Source: Beauveria sp. NWAFU-1 (taxonomy: Eukaryota; Ascomycota; Sordariomycetes; Hypocreales; Cordycipitaceae). From it: a DNA stretch of 64,000 nt. The stretch spans positions 806,001-870,000 of the forward strand of contig JANBXD010000003.1 of assembly GCA_024472245.1 (NCBI GenBank). The letters run 5' to 3'. Each line of letters opens with the position of its first letter. Within the stretch, counting starts at the first letter, position 1. Below are positions 56,916-64,000 of this stretch, one piece after another. Made by a program: the position numbers and the translations under genes. The notes below the pieces were generated by a model that saw nothing but the letters and a program-made list of their open reading frames with translations, made no database searches and was not told where the DNA came from.

Positions 56916-57392
56916 ATGTACCGCCAATTGTGCCTAGCTCTCGGGATACTACTCCCCCAAGCATTGGGTCAGCGCCAACCTGGACCAGTCTCATGCTCCG
57001 CGGAAGGTGTTTTCTTTGACGCGAACGGCGACTGCTGCGAACCCTCGAATGTTAGGAAGCAGCTTTTTGAGGGCGTGGTAAACGAGGAATATGACCTTCT
57101 TTGTGCCGAAAGTCTTACTGTACCAGGGCTGCCAGAGGCTACTTCTGAAGACATTGATAGCCTGGGGAAGTGCGTGAACTTCAACTTCGATGAGCTGAGT
57201 TCGGTCTGCACAATCATCAGTAAGCCTGAAACAAGCTCGTTCACCGACCAGGAGAAAAGTTTCTTTGAAAGCCCTCGCGGCAAGGACTTGTTAAGCAAAG
57301 GCTTCAAGAAAGAGGATGTTAAGAAACTTCCAAAGGACAAGTTAGGCCGACCGAACCTTTTTGGTGTCGACCTTACACAGTTCGGGATCTAA
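56916..57392 (+). CDS. Small secreted protein, effector-like candidate
   Basis: A single exon encodes 158 residues with no recognised family. The first 18 residues (MYRQLCLALGILLPQALG) form a signal peptide. The mature chain has six cysteines, starting with VSCSAEGVFFDANGDCCEPS and then LLCAES, GKCVNF and SVCTII, giving up to three disulfides. The C-terminus is lysine-rich and hydrophilic (GFKKEDVKKLPKDKLGRPN). It has its own TATA box, sits in a repeat-rich region and is followed 75 bp later by a solo LTR. Size, cysteines and setting fit a lineage-specific secreted effector; this is inference. Confidence 0.78.
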   Translation: MYRQLCLALGILLPQALGQRQPGPVSCSAEGVFFDANGDCCEPSNVRKQLFEGVVNEEYDLLCAESLTVPGLPEATSEDIDSLGKCVNFNFDELSSVCTIISKPETSSFTDQEKSFFESPRGKDLLSKGFKKEDVKKLPKDKLGRPNLFGVDLTQFGI

Positions 57393-57467
57393 TTTCCATA
57401 ATCCTTAGTTATGGGGAGCAGGGCTCTTAATTTGTTAGGGAGTCTAACAGGGGAACGGGGTCGGCAG

Positions 57468-57699
57468 TGTTGGAATGGGCGAGAAGCGACGTGGAAACAA
57501 GTTAACGGGAACTACGGCACATGGCCAACAACAGGGCGGAGACGAGACTACATCGAGGCGGACGGGTTTTTCTTCCCACCAAGGGTTTTCCCGCCCGATA
57601 AAGTGTAGAAGTACTAGTTTAGCTAGGTTTAACCTAACCTAGCGTACTTCTATATCTATATACAAGACAACTAAAACACAATACTACATATCTTTAACA
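57468..57699. mobile_element. Solo LTR, probably Ty1/copia-type
   Basis: A 232-bp segment starts TGTTGG and ends TTAACA, the usual TG...CA of retrotransposon LTRs. It is flanked on both sides by the identical 5-bp sequence GGCAG (57463-57467 and 57700-57704), a target-site duplication of the expected length. No internal coding region adjoins it, so it is a solo LTR left after recombination. The right part is A/T-rich (TATATCTATATAC) like an LTR promoter or polyadenylation region. Confidence 0.8.
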
Positions 57700-57846
57700 G
57701 GCAGCGACGGCATAGAGGAGAGCAGAGCACGGACAGTAGTGTCAGATTTACATAGGCAACAGTAGAGAAGGATGCCTCTAGGTTGTGAATTCAACAATTT
57801 CCTTGTAGTTGAGTTGCGTCGTGGCGTTTAACCAGGGTTAGACATC

Positions 57847-58031
57847 TATCGAATCTATCGAATCGAATGCGACCTCCCAAGACTCGAATCGAATCGAACG
57901 TGCCTTGTCAAGATTCGCTTCGAATCGAACGTGGCTAAGACAGATTCGAATCGAATATGGAAGCTGTGCCGTAGATTTGATGTCTATCGAATGCCAAGGC
58001 TCGATCGAACTCGATTCGAATTCGATCGAAT
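57847..58031. repeat. TCGAA-rich degenerate repeat tract
   Basis: The tract is full of ATTCGAATCGAAT and TCTATCGAAT-type units in both orientations, interspersed with short unique spacers (for example GAATCGAACGTG twice, at about 57891 and 57934). It is non-coding and partly palindromic because TTCGAA is self-complementary. Confidence 0.8.
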
Positions 58032-59839
58032 TTATGACTAATCAGCCTTAGGTATATTATAGTATAGACTTTTTGAAGAGCATATAAGATTATTTTCTCC
58101 CAGCATATTCATAATATCAGGCTTTGGCAGTATTAATATAAAAAATATCTTTGATTTACCTAAATACTACCCCACACCTAGCACAATGCGCCGCACTATT
58201 ACTCAAGCTCAGAAGTATAGTGTGCGGATATCAGCACCGCAACTACCAAAAGAAAATGACCGCCAAAAGGTGTAGCATGTTCTGAGACAAGAGCGCTGGT
58301 CTTCGCATATGTAACTTCTTGGAATGAAGCTGAAGCAGAAATACAAAGTCATGACCACTGGCAGCGTTGCATCCTGAGGTCCGCAACGGGATATTATCAT
58401 CTCGGCCACTGATTCAGCTGATGTACAGATTAGAGGAGCTCGAGAGACATCAGAATGTTCTGTCTTGTAAGGCAGATGGGTACATATCCCAGATTTGCTG
58501 CGCCGGAAAATGGAAAACTCTCGAATCTGGCCCTCGTATTGACATGTATTGACTTCTTGCCACCTGGCAATCAAGCAGTCTACAACACGCCTTTCAGCCT
58601 CTACAAAGCCTTTTTTCAGTTTGCATAAGTTAACTCAAGCAGCTACTTAATCGCGCTGATCACCCTCGTATTTCGTTTCTCACGCTCACCTGTGATCCAG
58701 GTGAGACAAGCAGCAGGGAATTACGCCGGTTTTGACTGTTCGTAAAACTGCGTTTACTTCACCTCGTTTGGCTGGTAGCTTAAGAAATAATTTCTTCGTT
58801 TCAGACAAGTTTTTATTTTTGTAATGAGGTCAACTTCGGCAAAGAAAGCTGAATTGAAACAGTCTGAGATGATATCGTAAGCTAAGACAGCCAAGCCGAG
58901 ACAGTCGACCGAGGTCAGCCGTCCAAACGAATAGAGCGATCCTAGCAAAACGATCAAAACAAGAGCAATTTCTGGGTAATTATACACAGAAATCGAAGCG
59001 TGGCAAGATAGAATAGGTAAGTAGATCACACCTGCTGCGGGCACTACACGCGGTGGTAAAATAACAGAAGATACCGTGACGTCCCTTTCTTTACGGCGTA
59101 ACGTGATCCAGTGAGCCTCAACGGGATCATGGCCGCGAGTGAGCCAGTGATCCATGAAGTACTAATGAAGAAACATGACATGATATTAAGGAAGGAGTGG
59201 CCAAAGCTCGAGCGGTTTGAATCTCTGTTGTTTCCTCTTCTGCTCTACTCTGGACGGACTTGCAAGTAAGACTACGACATAGGGACCGAGTAATGGTACC
59301 GCACTTTCCCTGAATAGCTTGAGGTAGTACGCTATATAGAAGCAAATATTTCTGCTGTAGGTTTAATTCGCACATCATCACGCCGCGCGTCATGGTACAG
59401 GCTGGCATGCTTATGAATGAAGATGACTGATCCCCTTCAACTTCGTTGGGCCCGTCTAACTGTTGGAATCTATTCTTTGCGGCCCCTCACGCTAAGAATA
59501 CCAGGTCCTTCTTCTATTACGCACTCTATGGGATAGCTTAATCTGATTCCATATAATTTCGCTTGCAAAGACAACTCTACAACTCGCAGGACATAGTTTA
59601 TGACTACTTTTGTGAGACACATAGTTGACAAGCTGAACGGAAAACAATCGATATACATTAAGTGGAAACACTGGTTCTTTCTATATAATCGTAGCTGATT
59701 TTGTTGAAAATAGCTTTCTATGCTGATTATCTTGCGCTTCTACTTGGTTGTTGAAACCTTTGTGGTGTTGTACTAATGTCACGTTAGCACTCGATCATTA
59801 CCTATAAGTGTATAGATACTTACTGCTGCGCCTGCACTG
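58032..59839. other. Gene-poor stretch with one weak ORF
   Basis: The one frame with an ATG and membrane-like character is 58754-59155 (-), 133 residues with two hydrophobic stretches (YPEIALVLIVLLGSLYSF and GLAVLAYDIISD). I do not recognise it and give it no product. The rest is A/T-rich without clear features. Confidence 0.4.
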
Positions 59840-61370
59840 CTATATTCCTGAATTGTATTCATCTGCCTTGGCGGTGAGAAGTGGTCTGAATCCAAAGAAG
59901 ATGCCCTCAATCCCCTCTGGATCGTGTCTTTCATAATGGGTGCTGTACATGCTCGTCAAAGCGTAGCCTGTCTGGTTGACAGCAAGCGATACATGAGCGT
60001 GACGCGGGTCTCCATATGGCCCATACACCTTGCCCTTGTTCGTAACAAACTGTAGCTGACCGAGCTTGTGACCATAGACAATATCAACATTCTCAATGTA
60101 CTCGTCAGGCTCCAGCGTAAAACTCCGTTGCTCTTCTTCCTTTCTGCACTCCCCAAACTTGGGCCCCCACTTGTCGCCGTATTTGACCTGCAAGCTGCGT
60201 ACGTCTTCCGAGACGCAAAGATTAACAGCAGTAATTCTTTCGGTCCGTTTGGTGACGGGGGGAGGGGCTGTCGCGCTCCAGGGCGCATTTTCTGTGTAGC
60301 GAATGTAGGGTCCACGGAAGACCTCTCGGTCGAGGTTCAGTAGGGATGACTCTGGCATCTTTGACTCGCCAGTCAGGTACGGCCAGAACTCGGCATAGTT
60401 CAGAACGTTCTCGAGCATTTCCAAATCATAGTCGGCATACGTCTGCAGAGCCAAGCCTTCGGCATGGCCATTTCCATAGTGTCGCAGTTTATCTTTGACC
60501 CATTTTTTGGGCTTGACCTGCTTTCGACCCTCGGCATAGTACTTCTTGGCGTGAGAGACATAGTCCAAAGTACTACGCTTAGCTCTGGTGGCGAATTGCT
60601 GAATGAAGGTGCCGTAAGTCTCGTTCCAGATTGCAATGAGCTCAGGGGCCACGCCGAGACGTTCCGCAGCCTCGATTGCGCCCTTGAGTAGTTCGAGCTC
60701 CATATTATCTGCCCGGCTCTGAATAGTAGATACATCCCGAGCCGAATTACCAGAAGACGTCATTCGTTTGAACTCGTCTGGCATTGCGTTGGCAACGTAC
60801 TCTTGCGGGTAGCCCCATTCAATACCGTGCTTGATGCCATCGACCAACAGCGTCAGGTGTAGGCTCGCTGCCTGCGCAAACAAGGGCAGTGCAAGCGCTG
60901 CATAATCGTCGACTTGAAACTCTGGAATAGCCATACGCATATTTGTGAGAAACCCAACATGGTGGGCGCGGAGCAATTCGGCATGCTCAGAACCTCTTAT
61001 CCGGCGCGGCGTCGTTGTAAATCTTCCAGACCTTTGCGTACTCATTCGCGTTCAGCCTGAAGCCGTCCATCCTTTTCTGAAGTACCTTGACTTGGCGCTC
61101 GTCGAGCTTCTTGCCGATCAAGGCTTCGACACGCTCACTAACCTTGGTCCATGGGTCGACCTCTGGAGCAGGGAATATTGCCACACCAAGGAGTGTCGCG
61201 AAGGAGCTGATGACGCCCCCAACGACCGGGATGGCGTTTAGTCCGAGTGTAAAAAGAGAGAGCACCAATTGAGAGACTTCGTTTTCGTTGATGTTCATCT
61301 TGACACCAGTCTGAGCAACGGCGATGGCTTTTTCTGCCAACGAAGCAGCTAGCTCATGATCGAAGGCCAT
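59840..61370 (-). CDS. Cry-like delta-endotoxin domain I / jacalin-like lectin protein, frame interrupted once
   Basis: The first frame (61370-60987) gives 127 residues from a good ATG, with no signal peptide. It contains a long hydrophobic helix (LGLNAIPVVGGVISSF) and amphipathic helices typical of the helical-bundle domain I of Bacillus Cry proteins. The bundle continues in a second frame (61045-59840; LRAHHVGFL, IPEFQVDDYAALALPLFAQ, ASLHLTLLVDGIKHGIEWGY). The two overlap by 59 bp, so a one-base indel or a very short intron must lie near 60990-61045. The last ~120 residues look like a jacalin-type beta-prism lectin (FVTNKGKVYGPYGD, GIEGIFFGFRPL). Domains II and III of classical Cry toxins are not recognisable. 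Family members make pores in membranes; the lectin may give carbohydrate targeting. A bacterial-like domain in a fungal locus suggests horizontal transfer. Function is inferred only. Confidence 0.75.
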
Positions 61371-63322
61371 TTTGGTGGATAGATTAGAGGTAGTGGGAAA
61401 ATGTCAGATATTGAGTGAGAGAAGAAGGGTACAAGAGTCAATTGATACTCGTCGTTGCTAAAACATGAGAAGAGACTTGAGAGCGAAGCTAAGACCATTT
61501 CTAGATGCGCTGTCCTCGGAACAGGTTCGAATGCATCACAACATCTATTTCTACACAGTCACCCAATCACAACTCGGCCAAGAATGAGACGATTATTGAT
61601 GGGTGTCTTCTGCCAAAGTTGTAACTGCCGTTCCGGATTTGAACGGGCTGGTGGTATAACGTCGCTTGGGCCAGCTTATACGCTTGGCGGCAACAATGCT
61701 TGGATCAGCTTATACGCTTGGCATCAACATTGTCTGAGGAACAAGGAAAACATGTGCCACACCCCCACCGGATTCCGTTGAGTGGACGTACCCTACCCTC
61801 TCATGAATGGCCACTGTGGGAGGTGGCTATGTATTGTTGAGGAGCAGGCGCTAGATAGAGTTGTCGGGCGGGCAGCATGCTCCATCTTATCGAGTCGCGC
61901 GTCTACCATGCCCCTCGGCCGGAAACAGCTCCGGCGCCACTACGTTGCCAGGCTGGAGTTGAACCCCGTTTGAGCCCTTGAAGCACAGACCTCCATCTAT
62001 AGAATCAGAATTCCGTCGAAAGTGAACGAATAATGATTAGCCCTTAGGTTAAAGGTACTAGAATAACGCGAAAGTGTTGGTTCAGAATGGTGAAATGTAT
62101 TACTATAGTTCTCATGAGCTGGTTGCCGTTTCATCTTCAATAACGTCTTGTCTATACGGTCAAAAGAATGTGCTCGGAACTCAACTGTAGGCAGCAGCGA
62201 CTGCAACCTATGCACTACCGAGTTGACCCATAACAACCAATGAATGCCTTGAATGTTTTCCATCGTTATGAGAAACATGTTACGTTTTTTTTTTCCACTG
62301 CGCAATGGTAAGAGTCATTTCACGGGCTCACTGCGCCTTAATTTATGAGGGCCGAAAGGTCATTTCTGGGCGGAGCAGCGATGCTTTCAACGCGAAGATG
62401 TCCTAAAAAGGAAGGCCACGCTAAAATAGCCAGCAAGCTAGCGAGTCAAGCCGAGTCAGACAAGGCCGTAGGGCGCACTGCCGAACGCTATTACCACTCA
62501 TTCCGGGTGGCTCGCTGGCGGTCGCGACCGGCGCCGTCGGGTATTGGTGGGCTCTTTACGCCCTGTCCCGCTTTGAGAAGAGTTGGCGTTTTCGGACGTC
62601 TCGGAATAAAAGCAATGTAGACTGCATACTCTTACGATCGCGTGACTCTACCATCAGGTACTATGTTAGAACTGATAATGCCAAGCCAATCTGAGGCTAT
62701 TCATAACTATGACATGGACCTGATTCAGACTGACAGACTCCGAGGAAAAAAGCAACCTTGCCGGTCGCTCTCGTATCATGTTCTCCCCGTCTCGAGCCAT
62801 TGTAGCTACTTTGCGATTGAATTGCCGATGATCGAGATCCATTCAAGGTGAGCAGAGAAAAGGAAGCTTGCTGGCCATTGTGTGGAAAGAAATATTCGTG
62901 GTGGCCGCTGGGGTGGTGTCATGGGTACCGCCCCCCACGGGGTGACAAGACTGTTGGTCGTTTTCTAACCGGCCACAGTCCCCCATCAAGCGGCAAACAG
63001 TGAGAGGAGACGGCTAACCAGTTTTGTCACTCAGGGGGCCCCAGCAGGTTTCTTTACTTGGCAGTCTGCGACCAATCGAACAGTTAGTTGCGAGTCAATG
63101 TGCAAGGAAGGGCCTGTGTTGGGTCCACCGGATTCGGGCTTCTCGGATGGGATGTCAGAAGTTTTCTAATATGCTAGAAAAGTGCGATTTCCTTGCAACA
63201 TGCTTGCCATCTAATTACTGGATACCTTGTCTTGCCAATGTGCTTGATCGACGCATCTCAGCAATCTCAACAAAGACACATTGGCAGCTGCACCTTTCCG
63301 ATCCCCGCGCTTCGCTACTGTA
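61371..63322. other. Gene-free stretch with a 34-bp tandem repeat
   Basis: No gene is supportable. A 34-bp imperfect tandem repeat lies at 61665-61732. An imperfect inverted repeat (GTGACAAGACTG near 62942 against CAGTTTTGTCAC near 63019) could be a small eroded element. Confidence 0.45.
61665..61732. repeat. 34-bp imperfect tandem repeat, two copies
   Basis: Copies 61665-61698 and 61699-61732 share CTTGG..CAGCTTATACGCTTGGC and differ at about five positions, so this is an older duplication. It lies about 300 bp upstream of the Cry-like gene start. Confidence 0.8.
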
Positions 63323-63728
63323 CTACTTACTTGGCCCAAGCCAAGTTAATCGCAACGTCCGAGTCTCGCAATCGAAAGCAATCGACTCAGTTTGACTCTT
63401 GGCAGATTCGTCAACTCGTTTGCCCTTTCGATTCGACGAAGTTGGCATCAGCGGCATTTGTTGTTTCGCAAAGGCTGCTTTCTCAAAATCAATCAGCATT
63501 ACCAGATCATTTCCGCTGTCCCACAAGACGTTATTAGATATTAGGTCAGAATGCAGTACACCACACTTCTACACAGCTCGCAATGACATCTCAGCCTGAA
63601 ATATTAGCGTATCGCGACGTTTAGGGTATTGCCGATCTATTCCATGATCCGATACATGTTGACAAGTCAGATCTAGTGGGGCTTGTCTGTGAAGCCCCGC
63701 AGGCAGCTCTGTGTACAGTATTCCCGGT
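63323..63728 (-). pseudogene. Degraded fungal kinase-like gene remnant
   Basis: Read on the minus strand, pieces of one family appear in order but not in one frame. YCTQSCLRGF lies at about 63695-63725, then, after a one-base frame change, LDLTCQHVSDHG, then GVLHSDLISNNVLW (an HxDxxxxN catalytic loop) and VMLIDFEKA (DFE metal site) at about 63480-63565, ending with a SSNRKGKR basic motif. A TAG lies at 63571-63569 just before the catalytic loop. The central ~80-100 residues expected between the second and third pieces are missing. I recall this order from fungal protein-kinase-like/APH-fold proteins, but no search was done. Confidence 0.65.
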
Positions 63729-64000
63729 CCGTTCTTTTGATGCTTGTATCTTGCGATACTCCAGTTGCAACTTGAAAAGCTGGCAGCTACTGGCTCACGG
63801 GGGTGCCGGCTTGGTGTATCAGAATCGAACCCCTGCCGGGATTCTCATCGTCATCTGTTGATTCTTTCGATTTCGCGGCAAGACGTCTAGATCGCCGTGA
63901 GAGCTAGCTTCGGACTCATAGAGCTCATACCCGTCACTAGTGCGCTCTCGTCCGTTAAAATATTCGCATGATTTCGAATGTAACAACTGCCCTTCGTTAG
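63729..64000. other. Window end, nothing called
   Basis: This may contain the decayed 5' part of the kinase-like remnant, since open segments rich in charged residues occur on the minus strand, but stops are frequent and I cannot align it. Confidence 0.35.

Noticed and set aside
62931..63038. Imperfect inverted repeat with GTGACAARACTG arms
   Set aside because: Only about 12 bp match well; too weak to call a mobile element.
63800..63860. tRNA-like T-loop GGTTCGATTC on the minus strand
   Set aside because: No matching stems, anticodon arm or acceptor pairing could be found.

Overview
The window looks like nuclear DNA of a filamentous ascomycete, most likely a sordariomycete of the Hypocreales (inferred from the gene families, not searched). 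Genes lie on both strands with wide spacers. Most introns are 46-103 nt with GTAAGT/GTATGT-type donors. The ER Hsp70 ends in HDEL, and fungal-only families are present (Zn2Cys6 regulator, RTA1, Kch1, fungal TNT NADase). All exon boundaries were worked out by hand from splice signals and frame continuity.

Layout. 1-6.6 kb: no supportable gene. 6.6-14.2 kb: OPT oligopeptide transporter (-), small secreted protein (-), CHY zinc-finger protein (-). 17.8-20.4 kb: RTA1-like membrane protein (+) tail-to-tail with a Zn2Cys6 factor (-). 21.1-26.0 kb: chaperonin subunit CCT5 (-) and translational GTPase HBS1 (+) from a shared 0.49 kb intergenic region. 28.0-31.6 kb: secreted CAP/PR-1 protein and ER Hsp70 BiP/Kar2, both +. 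32.0-37.4 kb: an unknown nuclear-looking protein (+), a DUF2461 protein (+) and a secreted endonuclease/exonuclease/phosphatase-type nuclease (-). 39.8-45.4 kb: secreted TNT-domain NAD glycohydrolase (+), a PNPOx-like/ferredoxin-reductase-like fusion (-) and a Kch1-type potassium channel (-).

From about 47 kb to the end the character changes: fewer intact genes, more repeats and several decayed reading frames. This part holds an APH-family gene broken by one in-frame TGA, an intact SRPK-like kinase, a small unknown gene also broken by one TGA, an intact small secreted protein, a 232-bp solo LTR with a 5-bp target duplication, a TCGAA-rich repeat tract, a Cry-like (delta-endotoxin domain I) protein with a C-terminal jacalin-like lectin domain whose frame is interrupted once, and a degraded kinase-like remnant. 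It reads as an accessory, transposon-affected region next to a conserved block.

Strongest points for follow-up: the Cry-like/jacalin gene, the secreted NADase beside a flavin/NAD(P)-type oxidoreductase, the cluster of recently broken genes, two GC-AG introns, a 10-nt first exon in CCT5, and a stem-loop just upstream of the BiP start codon.
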